Assembly (NCBI GenBank): GCA_934597165.1 | Contig: CAKTQP010000001.1 | Location: 89,672 to 153,671 of the forward strand | DNA from: an uncultured Oscillospiraceae bacterium | Lineage (GTDB): Bacteria; Bacillota; Clostridia; Oscillospirales; Oscillospiraceae | Direction of reading: 5' to 3' | Length of the DNA stretch: 64,000 bases | Part shown: one piece after another, positions 17,169 to 26,431 of the stretch | Numbering within the stretch: the first letter of the stretch is position 1 | Layout: the number at the start of each line of letters is the position of its first letter | The notes under the pieces: generated by a model | Seen by the model: only the letters and a program-made list of their open reading frames with translations | Databases searched by the model: none | What the model was told of the DNA's origin: nothing | Position numbers and translations under genes: made by a program

Positions 17169-18401
17169 TCAGAGAAGAATGTTCATGGGGCTTTGCAGCA
17201 GATCCCGCAGATCCATGATGAACTTCGCCGCGACCGCACCATCGATGAGCCGGTGGTCATAGGTGAAGGACAGGCGCATGACCTGATGCTTGCTGATGTT
17301 GCCCTCGTCGTCCATGACCAGCTCGTCCTGAATGGCGCACACGCCCAGGATACCGGCGTCCGGCTGGTTGACGATGGGGGTGAAGGTCTCGATGCCGAAC
17401 ATCCCCAGATTGCTGACGGAGAAGGTGGAACCCTTGTACTCGTCGGTGGTGAGCTGGTTGTCCTTGGCGCGGGTGGCCAGATCCTTGGCCTTGGCGGCAA
17501 GCTCTTCCAGACCCATCTTGTCCGCATCCCGGATGACAGGGACAATCAGTCCGGCGTCCAGTGCCACGGCCATACCCAGGTTTACGTGAGCACGCTGGAT
17601 GATCTGGCCGTTGTCGTAGCTGACCAGAATCTCCGGATGCTGCCGGAGCACCTTGGCGGTGGCCTTGAGGATGAGATCGTTGACGGAGAACTTCTTGCCT
17701 GCCGTCTCTGCCAGGGACTTGCGGAACTGCATCAGTGCCGTCACGTCCACCTTGGTGTTCTGGGTGACAGGCGGGATCTCGGTATGGGACTGGAGCATCC
17801 GCTCAGCGACGACCTTGCGCATACCGCTGAGCTTGACGACGGTATCGCCGTCCATCAGCTCCAGACCGCCCTTCTTGGGCGCGGGTGCGGCAGGTGCGGC
17901 TGCGGGGGCAGCAGGTGCTGCCTTCTGTGCCTCAGCAGCGGCAAGGATGTCCTTGGCCACGATACGGCCGGAGGGGCCGGAGCCAGTGAGGTGGGAGTAG
18001 TCAACGCCCATACCGGCGGCCAGCTTCCGGGCATAGGGGGAGATGCGGATGCGCACGCCGGAGGGAGCGGCAGCCGGTGCAGCCGCAGGCGTGGCGGGCG
18101 CAGCAGGTGCCGGTGCAGGTGCTGCGGCGGGAGCAGGTGCGGCAGCGTCGCCCACCTGTTCGCCTGCCTGGCCGATATAGCCCAGCAGACCCTTGACGGG
18201 GATGTCCTCCCCTTCCTGTGCTACAATTTTCAGGAGCACGCCGTCGTGTTCGCTGGTGACCTCATTGGTGAGCTTGTCGGTGGTGATCTCCAGGACCGCC
18301 TCACCGGCCTTGACCGGGTCGCCCTCCTGCTTGAGCCACTGGGTGACGGTGCCCTCTTCCATAGTCAACCCCAGCTGGGGCATGAGAATTTCAAAAGCCA
18401 T
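17169..18401 (-). CDS. Dihydrolipoamide acyltransferase (E2)
   Basis: 410-aa core of a 2-oxoacid or acetoin dehydrogenase complex; moves the acyl group from lipoate to CoA. Domains: lipoyl domain at 1-75 (EITTDKLTNEV, nearly identical to that of the E3 protein), Ala/Pro linker, peripheral-subunit-binding domain at about 120-160 (ISPYARKLAAGMGVDYSHLTGSGP split over the linker), and catalytic domain with YDHRLIDGAVAAKF near the C-terminus (His and Asp of the active site). The E1-E2-E3 gene order and 12-bp gaps indicate one operon. Confidence 0.95.
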   Translation of the reverse strand: MAFEILMPQLGLTMEEGTVTQWLKQEGDPVKAGEAVLEITTDKLTNEVTSEHDGVLLKIVAQEGEDIPVKGLLGYIGQAGEQVGDAAAPAPAAAPAPAPAAPATPAAAPAAAPSGVRIRISPYARKLAAGMGVDYSHLTGSGPSGRIVAKDILAAAEAQKAAPAAPAAAPAAPAPKKGGLELMDGDTVVKLSGMRKVVAERMLQSHTEIPPVTQNTKVDVTALMQFRKSLAETAGKKFSVNDLILKATAKVLRQHPEILVSYDNGQIIQRAHVNLGMAVALDAGLIVPVIRDADKMGLEELAAKAKDLATRAKDNQLTTDEYKGSTFSVSNLGMFGIETFTPIVNQPDAGILGVCAIQDELVMDDEGNISKHQVMRLSFTYDHRLIDGAVAAKFIMDLRDLLQSPMNILL

Positions 18402-18413
18402 ATGCTCCCCTCC

Positions 18414-19394
18414 TTACTTGTTGAGCACGCGCTTGACCGCGGCGACGATATCGGCCGGATGGGGGAAGTTCTGATCCTCCAACACCGGGCTGAAGGGAGA
18501 GACGATGTTCAAACCACACACCCGTTCCACCGGTGCATCCAGCTCGTCCAGCAGCCCTTCGGCGATCTGTGCGGAGATCTCACCGGCATAGCTGCCACGC
18601 TTGACCTCTTCGGAGACGATGATGGCGCGATGGGTCTTGGAGACGGATGCCTTGATGGCTTCCCAATCCAGGGGGACCAGGGTTCTCAGATCCAGCACTT
18701 CCACGTCAATGCCTTCCTGCGCCAGGGTCTCTGCCGCTTCCAGGGAGAAATTGACCTCACGGGACCAGGTGATGATGGTCAGGTCCTTGCCTTCCCGCTT
18801 GACCGAAGCCTTGCCCAGGGGAATGGTGTACTCGCCTTCGGGGATCTCTTCCTTGTGGGCGTAGAGCAGCTTGTGTTCCAGGAACACGACGGGGTCTTCA
18901 TCGCGGATGGCGGTCTTCAGCAGACCCTTAGCGTCCTCAGCGGAGCAGGGTGCGACCACCTTCAGGCCGGGGAAGTGGCAGAAGAAGTTCTCCAGGGACT
19001 GCGAGTGCTGACCTGCATTGCGGCGGCCGGAGCCCATGGGCGCACGGAGCACCATGGGGACGCTGCACTGTCCGCCGGTCATGTAACGCATCTTAGCCGC
19101 CTGATTGAACAGGGGGTCGGCGCATTCGGTGGCGAAATCGTCGTACATCAGCTCCACCACAGGGTGCATCCCGCGCATGGCAGCGCCCACTGCCATCCCC
19201 ACAAAGCCCTCTTCAGAAATAGGGGTGTCGATGACGCGGTTGGGGCCGAACTCTTCCAAAAAGCCCTTGGTAATGGCGAACACATTGCCCATCACAGCCA
19301 TGTCCTCGCCCATGATGAACATCTTGTCATCTCGGAGCATTTCCTCGTGCAGGGCTTCGCCGATGGCCTTGCTGACGGTGATTTTCTTGCTCAT
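18414..19394 (-). CDS. TPP-dependent dehydrogenase E1 component, beta subunit
   Basis: 326-aa beta chain of an alpha2beta2 thiamine-diphosphate E1 (acetoin or branched-chain/pyruvate type). Typical stretches are GEDMAVMGNVFAITKGF, DTPISEEGFVGMAVGAAM and GSGRRNAGQHSQSLE. The start ATG at 19394 overlaps the stop of the alpha gene by 4 bp (ATGA), so the two subunits are translationally coupled. Substrate not determined: the size and the GntP/3-hydroxyisobutyrate-dehydrogenase neighbours leave acetoin and 2-oxoacids open. Confidence 0.93.
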   Translation of the reverse strand: MSKKITVSKAIGEALHEEMLRDDKMFIMGEDMAVMGNVFAITKGFLEEFGPNRVIDTPISEEGFVGMAVGAAMRGMHPVVELMYDDFATECADPLFNQAAKMRYMTGGQCSVPMVLRAPMGSGRRNAGQHSQSLENFFCHFPGLKVVAPCSAEDAKGLLKTAIRDEDPVVFLEHKLLYAHKEEIPEGEYTIPLGKASVKREGKDLTIITWSREVNFSLEAAETLAQEGIDVEVLDLRTLVPLDWEAIKASVSKTHRAIIVSEEVKRGSYAGEISAQIAEGLLDELDAPVERVCGLNIVSPFSPVLEDQNFPHPADIVAAVKRVLNK

Positions 19395-20380
19395 CTTGCC
19401 ACACACCTTTCGTTATCAGTCACATACATATCATCCAGCACGCTGGCAGGGTCGGGATAGGGGGACTCGTCGGCAAACTTGACTGCCTCGTCCATCTCCG
19501 CCTCTGCTTCCGCCTTGATGGCGTCCAGCTCTTCCTGGGTGACGCCAGCATCCAGCAGACGCTGACCCAGCTTCATGATGCCGTCCTTCTTCAGGGCTTC
19601 TTCCATGTACTCCTTGGGACGATACACCGCAGGGTCGCCGCAGTAATGGCCCTGATAGCGGTAGACCTTTGCCTCTACCAGATAGGGACCCTGACCGGAA
19701 CGAGCGTGCTCCATGGCTTCCTTCATGGCCTCATAGACGGCAGTTGCGTCCGTCCCGTCCACCACGGAGTAAGCGACACCGTAAGCGGCAGCACGGGAAG
19801 CCAGGTCGGGGGTGTTGGTGACCCGGTGGATCTCGGTGGAGACGCCGTAGCAGTTGTTCTCAATGAACCAGACCATGGGCAGATGCCAGGCAGCTGCCAT
19901 GTTCAGCGCCTCGTGGAAGGAGCCTTCGTTGGTAGCGCCGTCGCCGAAGCAGCCGACGGTGACGGAGTCGTCCCCCATGATCTTGGAAGCCAGGGCGCTG
20001 CCGGCGGAGATGGGCTGACCGGCACCGACGATGCCGTTGGCACCCAGGTGGTTCATCTTCTGCATATCTGCAATGTGCATGGAACCGCCCTTGCCCTTGC
20101 AGTAGCCAGTGACCTTGCCGAACAGCTCTGCCATGGCCAGCTTGGGATCCGCACCACGGGCGATGGCGTGACCATGACCCCGGTGGGTGGAGGTGAAGTA
20201 ATCTTTGGGTTCGATGGCCGCAAAAGCGCCCGCTTCGGCTGCCTCTTGGCCGATACTCAGGTGAATGTTACCTGCCAGCATCCCTTTGGTAAAACAGTCG
20301 GCTGCGTGCTCTTCAAAAGCACGGATGCGGACCATATTCCGGTACAGTGACAGCAGGAATTCCTTGTCATAGGTTGCCAT
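19391..20380 (-). CDS. TPP-dependent dehydrogenase E1 component, alpha subunit
   Basis: 329-aa alpha chain that binds thiamine diphosphate. The cofactor motif is seen as GDGATNEGSFHEALNMAAAW ending in FIENN near residues 140-171. HRGHGHAIARGA near 80 is the conserved loop of E1 alpha proteins. The short single-domain form resembles AcoA-type acetoin dehydrogenases as well as PdhA. The gene opens the enzymatic part of the operon, 31 bp after the permease. Confidence 0.93.
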   Translation of the reverse strand: MATYDKEFLLSLYRNMVRIRAFEEHAADCFTKGMLAGNIHLSIGQEAAEAGAFAAIEPKDYFTSTHRGHGHAIARGADPKLAMAELFGKVTGYCKGKGGSMHIADMQKMNHLGANGIVGAGQPISAGSALASKIMGDDSVTVGCFGDGATNEGSFHEALNMAAAWHLPMVWFIENNCYGVSTEIHRVTNTPDLASRAAAYGVAYSVVDGTDATAVYEAMKEAMEHARSGQGPYLVEAKVYRYQGHYCGDPAVYRPKEYMEEALKKDGIMKLGQRLLDAGVTQEELDAIKAEAEAEMDEAVKFADESPYPDPASVLDDMYVTDNERCVAR

Positions 20381-20411
20381 AATTCACAACACGACCTTTC
20401 TTCAATGGTTC

Positions 20412-21731
20412 TCAGTGGGTCAGGGAATAGTAGAGGAAGACGGGGATCAGGGACAGCAGGGGCAGGATGACTGTCTCCACTGCCACGTGCAGGTAGCCCT
20501 TCTTGTAGGAGACACCGGACAGGGCAAAGAGCATGACCACGGTGCCATTCCAGGGCAGGGTGTCCAGACCGCCGCAGGCGATGGAGGCCACGCGGTGGAT
20601 GATCTCCGGCGTGTAACCCCAGGACACGAAGGTGTCGCCAAACAGCTCCAGGGCGATGGTCAGACCGCCGGAAGCGGAACCGGTGATGCCAGCGATGATG
20701 GTGGTGATAGCCGCCACCTTGAGCAGACCGGGCAGGGGCAGGTTGATGATGTTTTCCTGGATGAGGTTGAAGACCTCGGTGGAGGAGACCACTTTGCCCA
20801 CGCCTACCACAGCTGCGATGATGATACAGGGGAAGATGCCGTTGTTGAAGCCCTCGGTGAGGATGTCGCTGATGCCGTGAATGCCGTTCAGGGACTTCCA
20901 GAACATCAGGACGGAGAGGACGCAGCCTGCGCCCAGACCGTAGAGCAGCTCCACGTCAAAGCCGTTGATGAGGACAAAAGTCACCACCATGGGGATGAGG
21001 GAGATGAGGAAGCTGGGGGCACGGCCTTCCAGTTCCTTCTCGTCCAGGATACCGCCCTGCACTTCATAGTTTTCAATGGCTGCGGCAGGGTCGCTGTGAT
21101 AGCGCTTGCACTGCCAATACAGGTAGCCGACGCCGACGATGACCATGAACAGGGTGGCCAGGGTGCCTTCTACGGGAGCTGCGGTGAGGGAGGTGCCCAG
21201 GATCTGGGAGGGGATGATGTTCTGCATCTGCAGGCTGCCGGGCATCTGACCCATGGCAAAGGTGGCGATGGCCAGACCGGTGATGCCGGGGAACAGGAAC
21301 CAGGGGATGCCTGCCTTGGGGAACAGGATCTTAGCGAAGGGCAGCAGCACGAAGATCATGACCGTGACCTGAATGCCGCCGTAGACCAGCAGGCCGCCCA
21401 CCAGGACGTAGATCAGCAGGGTCCACTGGGTGCCCGCCTTGTTGATGAGGGTGCTGCTGATACGCCAGGTAGCGCCGCTCTTATCGTACAGTGCGCCCAG
21501 CAGCGCGCCCATGGCGAAGATCACCAGCCAGCTGCCGACGAAGTTTTTCATGCCGATGAGGAACGGCCCCTCTGCGCCAACCAGAGATGCCGCCACATCC
21601 AGACCGCCGAACAGCGCCACGATGGCCGCAGCCAGAACAGCTGCCAGGAACATACTGATCTTCTTGTATGCCGCAAAAATCAGCACACCGAATGCTAAGA
21701 GAATGCCGATTACACTGAGTATGATTGTCAT
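20412..21731 (-). CDS. GntP family carboxylate permease
   Basis: 439-aa integral membrane protein with about 12 hydrophobic segments, matching the gluconate:H+ symporter (GntP) family, which also includes hydroxybutyrate and related carboxylate permeases; IAGITGSASGGLTIALE near residue 345 is a family-like segment. First gene of the minus-strand operon with E1-E2-E3 and lplA, so it probably imports the pathway's carboxylate or hydroxyacid substrate. Divergent from a LysR gene. Confidence 0.85.
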   Translation of the reverse strand: MTIILSVIGILLAFGVLIFAAYKKISMFLAAVLAAAIVALFGGLDVAASLVGAEGPFLIGMKNFVGSWLVIFAMGALLGALYDKSGATWRISSTLINKAGTQWTLLIYVLVGGLLVYGGIQVTVMIFVLLPFAKILFPKAGIPWFLFPGITGLAIATFAMGQMPGSLQMQNIIPSQILGTSLTAAPVEGTLATLFMVIVGVGYLYWQCKRYHSDPAAAIENYEVQGGILDEKELEGRAPSFLISLIPMVVTFVLINGFDVELLYGLGAGCVLSVLMFWKSLNGIHGISDILTEGFNNGIFPCIIIAAVVGVGKVVSSTEVFNLIQENIINLPLPGLLKVAAITTIIAGITGSASGGLTIALELFGDTFVSWGYTPEIIHRVASIACGGLDTLPWNGTVVMLFALSGVSYKKGYLHVAVETVILPLLSLIPVFLYYSLTH

Positions 21732-22040
21732 CTTTCTTTACATCCTTTCTCCTATTTTGTCCTCCGAAATAGTTCGGAAGAAAACTTCATTGTTCTCTCG
21801 TTTTTCCATGTAAGCTCGGTCGACCGCTTTCAGCCGTATTGTAATATGGGGCTTTCGAATTGTAAAATATCAAAAAATAATGCAGGAATCATAAAAACCT
21901 ATCCTCGCATCGTTATTTTTTTGTCACACATGGCAATACATTGGGCATCTCCCCCATTTTTGTTAGAAAGAACAGTCTTGTTTTCTGACGGGAAAGCGGC
22001 TATGATAAACTATACTTCTTTGCAGACTGGAGGGGACCAT
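21732..22040. promoter_or_regulatory. Divergent control region between permease operon and LysR gene
   Basis: 309 bp, AT-richer than the neighbours. On the plus strand TTGTTT (21978-21983), 17-nt spacer, TATGAT (22001-22006) is a promoter for the LysR gene. Short dyads are present, CCGAAATAGTTCGG near 21765 and CGGTCGACCG near 21819, candidate operators for the LysR protein. I did not identify a confident minus-strand promoter. Confidence 0.55.
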
Positions 22041-22991
22041 ATGTTCAATTTCAAACATCTTTTGTACTTCAACGCTGTCTATCAATACAAGAACTTCACA
22101 CAGGCAGGAGATTCCCTTTTTGTCTCTCAGCCAACCATTTCCGCCGCCATCAACACCCTGGAATCTGACCTGGGCGTCAAGCTCATCGAGCGCAGTCCCA
22201 AGAACGTCATCTTCACCTACGAGGGGGAACAGTTCATCCTCTGGGTGCGCAAGATCTTGAGCCTCTGCCAGGAGGCGGAAAGCGCCATGCGGGATCTCTC
22301 GGATTCGGCAGATCAGCATCTGCGCCTGGGGATGTCCTACTCCTTCATGGCCACCACCGCGCCTCCCGTCTTCTCTGACTTCCTGATGGAGCACCCGAAA
22401 GCGAAGATCCAACTGGAGGAAGGCTCCATGTGGAAGCACCTGGAGCTGATCCAAAACGAACAGCTGGACTTGGCCTACAACGCCTTCCCGGACGACTTTG
22501 CCTCCTACGGCATCGAGGCCATCCCCACCAGCAAAGCGGAGATCCGCGTCGTTCTGAACCCGGAACACCCTCTGGCCAAGCTGGAACGCATCCCGTTTTC
22601 GCTGTTGTCCAAGGAAAAGCTGGTGATGATGGACTCCCAGTCCAAGGTCAAGCAGCTCATGGACGAGGTCTTTGCACGCCGCAATCTCCCCATGGACGTG
22701 GTGCTCAACTACACCCAGATCCTCTGTATGTCCAGCCTCGTCCGCTCCTGCAATTACGTAGGCATCATCAGCGAAGCCGCCGGATGCAGCATCGCCGGCT
22801 GCGAGGGCTTGGTGATGCGCAGCTTGGAGGAACCCCTCATCTTCGACCTGGGCTTCTTCTTCAAAAAGGGTCGCTACCTGCCCAAGTTGGGTTGGGAGCT
22901 CATCCGCTTCCTCCAGGCCAAAGAGCAGCCCCGCCTGGCTGCCTGGGAGGAACAGCAGGCGCAGCTTGCAGCAGGTGTAACGGACAAATAA
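22041..22991 (+). CDS. LysR-type transcriptional regulator
   Basis: 316 aa from the ATG at 22041 (GGAGGGGA upstream; the longer frame to 21846 runs through the promoter region). N-terminal HTH: LLYFNAVYQYKNFTQAGDSLFVSQPTISAAI. Divergent from the permease-E1-E2-E3 operon, so it is the likely regulator responding to that pathway's substrate. Confidence 0.92.
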   Translation: MFNFKHLLYFNAVYQYKNFTQAGDSLFVSQPTISAAINTLESDLGVKLIERSPKNVIFTYEGEQFILWVRKILSLCQEAESAMRDLSDSADQHLRLGMSYSFMATTAPPVFSDFLMEHPKAKIQLEEGSMWKHLELIQNEQLDLAYNAFPDDFASYGIEAIPTSKAEIRVVLNPEHPLAKLERIPFSLLSKEKLVMMDSQSKVKQLMDEVFARRNLPMDVVLNYTQILCMSSLVRSCNYVGIISEAAGCSIAGCEGLVMRSLEEPLIFDLGFFFKKGRYLPKLGWELIRFLQAKEQPRLAAWEEQQAQLAAGVTDK

Positions 22992-23043
22992 TCCGCTTGT
23001 CAGCCCACATCAAAATCACGACTTTTTAGAACATACATCAAAA

Positions 23044-23108
23044 TAAAAAAGCACCCATCCATGGTGTACAGAATGAAATCTGCCCCCTTGGATGGGTGCT
23101 TTTTTTAA
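23044..23108. terminator. Bidirectional terminator between LysR gene and hsdR
   Basis: AAAAAGCACCCATCC pairs with GGATGGGTGCTTTTTT around a long loop of about 30 nt; T runs on both strands serve the converging genes. Confidence 0.8.
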
Positions 23109-23127
23109 TTGGATTATTTGCACGCCG

Positions 23128-26100
23128 CTATGCCGCAGCATTGGCATTGACCCGCTCAATGACCTGCCGGATGCCTGCCCACACGGACAGGTCCGTAAAA
23201 ATCTCCACAATGCTGCCGTAGTCGGTGAACGGCGCCTCCTGTAGGACGGACAAATCCTTCATCATCCCGTTTTGGACGATGTACTCCACGATCTGATTGA
23301 CGAAATAAATCTGCCTGCTGTCCAAACTGGCGTCATTCAGATACTGCGCAAACGCCTCTTTGGCTGCGTTCATATCCAGCCCTACGATTTCACGGACAAA
23401 TTCCCCCAGTGGTTTCTGTCCATACTCCGCCTCGTAATCCTGCTGCGTGCCGACTTCCTTCCAGAGGATCTCCTCCAACGCCTTCACATCTTCGCCGGTG
23501 AGGGGCTGATTTCCCTTGAGCTTTGCGATCACCGCGTTATCCATGTGCTGCCGCACATAAAATTCCGCCTTTGCCTTGTAGTTCTTGAGGTCGTCATTTT
23601 CCAGCTCGGATTCGTTCCAGTCGATGGAAAGGATTTCATCTTGAAAATCGGTGTCATAGCGGGCTTTGCTGGCGGGAATATACTTCACCAAGTCGCGCAG
23701 GCTTTTACGGATGTGTTCCAATTCGTCAATGCCCGCCCGCTCCACATAATCCGTGTGCAAAATCCCTTCGATCAGTTGAGACTGCGCCATAATCTCCGGG
23801 ATATTGGCCACCGATGCCATTCCAGAGACCTTTTTCAGCAAGTCACTTCTCGCCTTGCCATACGTTTTGCCCGCCAGATACGCCAGTTCCATGCCATATA
23901 TCAGCGCATCAAAGCGCAGCGCCTTGGCATCATCCTCCTCCGGCGTGATGAGCGGCGCCAGCTCCTGCCCTATGCGCAGCGTGTCCTCATAGGTCAGCGC
24001 CGTGTAGCGCTCCGGCTCCGCGTACCGCTCTACCTCTCGCAAATGCTGCCGCACGGCAAAGTTGTCCTTGTTCAGCTCCCGCACCTTGCGCACCATGTCA
24101 TCCACAAGCACCTTGCGGAACGCCATCAACGCCTCTGTCTGATAGGACATATCCTGTAATTTGTACGCGATCTGTGCTTTTAAGTGGAACAGCGCCCCTT
24201 GCAGCGGGATTTGATTGGCCGCAGCCTTCCCTTTGCTCATGCGGAAGAATTCAAAATTCCCGCAGAAATCGAAAATATAGAACCGCTCCTTGTCCTGCCC
24301 GTCCAGCAGCCCCGGACACAGGCGGGTGCCCCGACCGATCATCTGCCAGAACTTCGCCTTGCTCATGACCTTCTTGAAAAACACCAGATTCAGCACCTCC
24401 GGCACATCAATGCCGGTGTCCAGCATATCCACCGAAATGGCGATCTGCGGCAGCTTCTTCGGGTCAGAAAACTCGTCGATGGCGCTCTGCGCATAGGTCA
24501 TGTAGTTGTCAATGACCTTGGCAAAGCCGGGCAGGTGCGGATATTCCTTGTTAAAAACACTAAGTATTTTTTCCGCATGGGTGTGATTCTTCGCAAAGAG
24601 GATGGTCTTGCCCAGCTTGCTGCCATAGTCGATGGTAAGCCCCTTGGTCATCAGAATATCCAGCACCTGCCGGATGGTATCCTCGTTAAAAATCCACTCA
24701 TTCAGCGCCGAAGAAGAGATGCTTTCCGGCAGCTCCCCGTTCTCATCCCCAAAGGTGTCTTCATAAGCCTGTTTGTCCGCATCGGAAAGCTCATCATAGA
24801 CGATCCCCTGCTCCATAAACTTCAGTTTTGTTTCCACCGACAGAAAGTCCACCAGGTAGCCGTCCTTGACCGCCTGTGCCAGCTCGTAGCCGTATGTAGG
24901 CACCCCGTCTTCCAGTTGGAAAATCTCATAGGTGTTCTTGTCGATCTCATCCTTGGGCGTAGCAGTCAGACCGACCAGCGGCGCATCGAAATAGTTGAAA
25001 ATATCCCGGTATTTGTTGTACACCGACCGGTGTGCCTCGTCGCAGATCACCAGGTCAAAGTGCCCGCAGGTGAACAGCTTCCCATCCCCATCCTGCGCAG
25101 CGTCAATGACATTGTACATGGTCTGATAGGTGGAAAACACACAGTGGGCGTTGTAGTTGTCCTTTTCCTCGCAGAGGTTTGTCACGGAGAGGTCGGGCAG
25201 CAAATTCACAAAGCTGCGCTTTGCCTGGGTCACCAAGCTGTTCCGGTCGGCCAAAAACAGGATGTTTTTCACCCACCCGTGCTGGAGCAGCACGTCGCAC
25301 AGGGCGATGACCGTCCTCGTCTTCCCCGACCCGGTGGCCATGACCAGCAGCGCCTTGCGGCGGTTGCGGGTAAAGGCGTCGCAGGCAGCGCGTACGGCGC
25401 CCTCCTGATAATAGCGACCGGCGATCGCCCGATCCACCAGGATGTTCTTCAGGCTCGTCCGCATGGTCTGGAGGTTGAACAGCTTTTCCAAATCCCGCTT
25501 GGAGTAGATGGCGGCACACTTGCGTTCCGGATAGAGGTTGTCGATGATATGGGTCTCAAAGCCGTTGGTCAGGAAGATGACCGGACGGCGATGATACTGC
25601 TTCTCCAACAAATCCGCATAGAGCTTCGCCTGTTGCCGGCCTCGGCTCACATCCACACAGATATTCTTCGCCTCGATCACCGCCAACGGGCGGCCATCGT
25701 CCCCATAGAGCACATAATCCGCATACCCATCCTGAGACTTGTTGGGCATCCCGGACAGCGGCACTTCGTTGCGCCAGTCCTTGCCCTCCACCCAACCTGC
25801 GTCGGTGAGCATGGTGTCGATATAGATTTTGCGAGTCTTGTATTCGGACAGATCCAGCGGTTTCGGCACATAGGTCTGCTGCTGTTCCGCGCGCCGGGCG
25901 GTCAGCTCCTCTTTCAGCGCGGCGTTCTCCGCCATCAGCTTCGCCAGATCCAGTTTTTCCTCTGTGGAAACCACCGCCGGAGGGGCCTCCTGTTGGGTCA
26001 GAAGGGAGCGGTCGAAGGTGCCTGCCGTATACGTTTCGCCATAGCAGTACGCGATAAAATCGAGAAAAATATAGAGGTTTTCCAAGCACAGCTCCGCCTG

Positions 26101-26415
26101 TTCCTCCGTGATCTTCTTCCCACTGTGCGCCGCCACATTGCCCAGCTTCCGAATAAAATCCAAACGCCGCCAGAGGTCGAGCTCCACAATGTCCCGAAAC
26201 GCATCGTTGTTGACCAGGTTGACCAAATGATCCTGATAGGGCATGACCAGCGCATCGTCCACAGAGTACATCCACTTGACCGCAAACTCCATCGCCCGCC
26301 GGCAATTCAGCACACAGGCGGAGACGTCAATGGGCAGGATCTTCTCAGCAGATACCGCCACCGGCGCAAACACAGAGAACTGCGCGTCGGTGGTGAAGCG
26401 GTCAAAGTTGGTCAT
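23128..26415 (-). CDS. hsdR: Type I restriction enzyme, R (endonuclease/translocase) subunit
   Basis: 1095 aa. A nuclease segment with the PD-(D/E)XK pattern is seen near residue 230 (DYVLYGDDGRPLAVIEAKN). The superfamily 2 helicase motifs follow: ATGSGKTRTVIAL near 365, DEAH in ICDEAHRSVYNKY near 465, LTATP, and QMIGRGTRLCP near 700. With HsdM and HsdS it cuts unmodified foreign DNA after ATP-driven translocation. Last gene of the minus-strand operon; the frame is intact. Confidence 0.95.
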   Translation of the reverse strand: MTNFDRFTTDAQFSVFAPVAVSAEKILPIDVSACVLNCRRAMEFAVKWMYSVDDALVMPYQDHLVNLVNNDAFRDIVELDLWRRLDFIRKLGNVAAHSGKKITEEQAELCLENLYIFLDFIAYCYGETYTAGTFDRSLLTQQEAPPAVVSTEEKLDLAKLMAENAALKEELTARRAEQQQTYVPKPLDLSEYKTRKIYIDTMLTDAGWVEGKDWRNEVPLSGMPNKSQDGYADYVLYGDDGRPLAVIEAKNICVDVSRGRQQAKLYADLLEKQYHRRPVIFLTNGFETHIIDNLYPERKCAAIYSKRDLEKLFNLQTMRTSLKNILVDRAIAGRYYQEGAVRAACDAFTRNRRKALLVMATGSGKTRTVIALCDVLLQHGWVKNILFLADRNSLVTQAKRSFVNLLPDLSVTNLCEEKDNYNAHCVFSTYQTMYNVIDAAQDGDGKLFTCGHFDLVICDEAHRSVYNKYRDIFNYFDAPLVGLTATPKDEIDKNTYEIFQLEDGVPTYGYELAQAVKDGYLVDFLSVETKLKFMEQGIVYDELSDADKQAYEDTFGDENGELPESISSSALNEWIFNEDTIRQVLDILMTKGLTIDYGSKLGKTILFAKNHTHAEKILSVFNKEYPHLPGFAKVIDNYMTYAQSAIDEFSDPKKLPQIAISVDMLDTGIDVPEVLNLVFFKKVMSKAKFWQMIGRGTRLCPGLLDGQDKERFYIFDFCGNFEFFRMSKGKAAANQIPLQGALFHLKAQIAYKLQDMSYQTEALMAFRKVLVDDMVRKVRELNKDNFAVRQHLREVERYAEPERYTALTYEDTLRIGQELAPLITPEEDDAKALRFDALIYGMELAYLAGKTYGKARSDLLKKVSGMASVANIPEIMAQSQLIEGILHTDYVERAGIDELEHIRKSLRDLVKYIPASKARYDTDFQDEILSIDWNESELENDDLKNYKAKAEFYVRQHMDNAVIAKLKGNQPLTGEDVKALEEILWKEVGTQQDYEAEYGQKPLGEFVREIVGLDMNAAKEAFAQYLNDASLDSRQIYFVNQIVEYIVQNGMMKDLSVLQEAPFTDYGSIVEIFTDLSVWAGIRQVIERVNANAAA

Positions 26416-26431
26416 GAATCTCCCTCCAGTG

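Noticed and set aside
14466..19460. A 1664-codon open frame on the plus strand antisense to the E1-E2-E3 operon
   Set aside because: It is a codon-bias shadow of GC-rich minus-strand genes: the opposite frames carry complete, motif-bearing enzymes, and the antisense translation is low-complexity Gly/His/Val-rich without domains.
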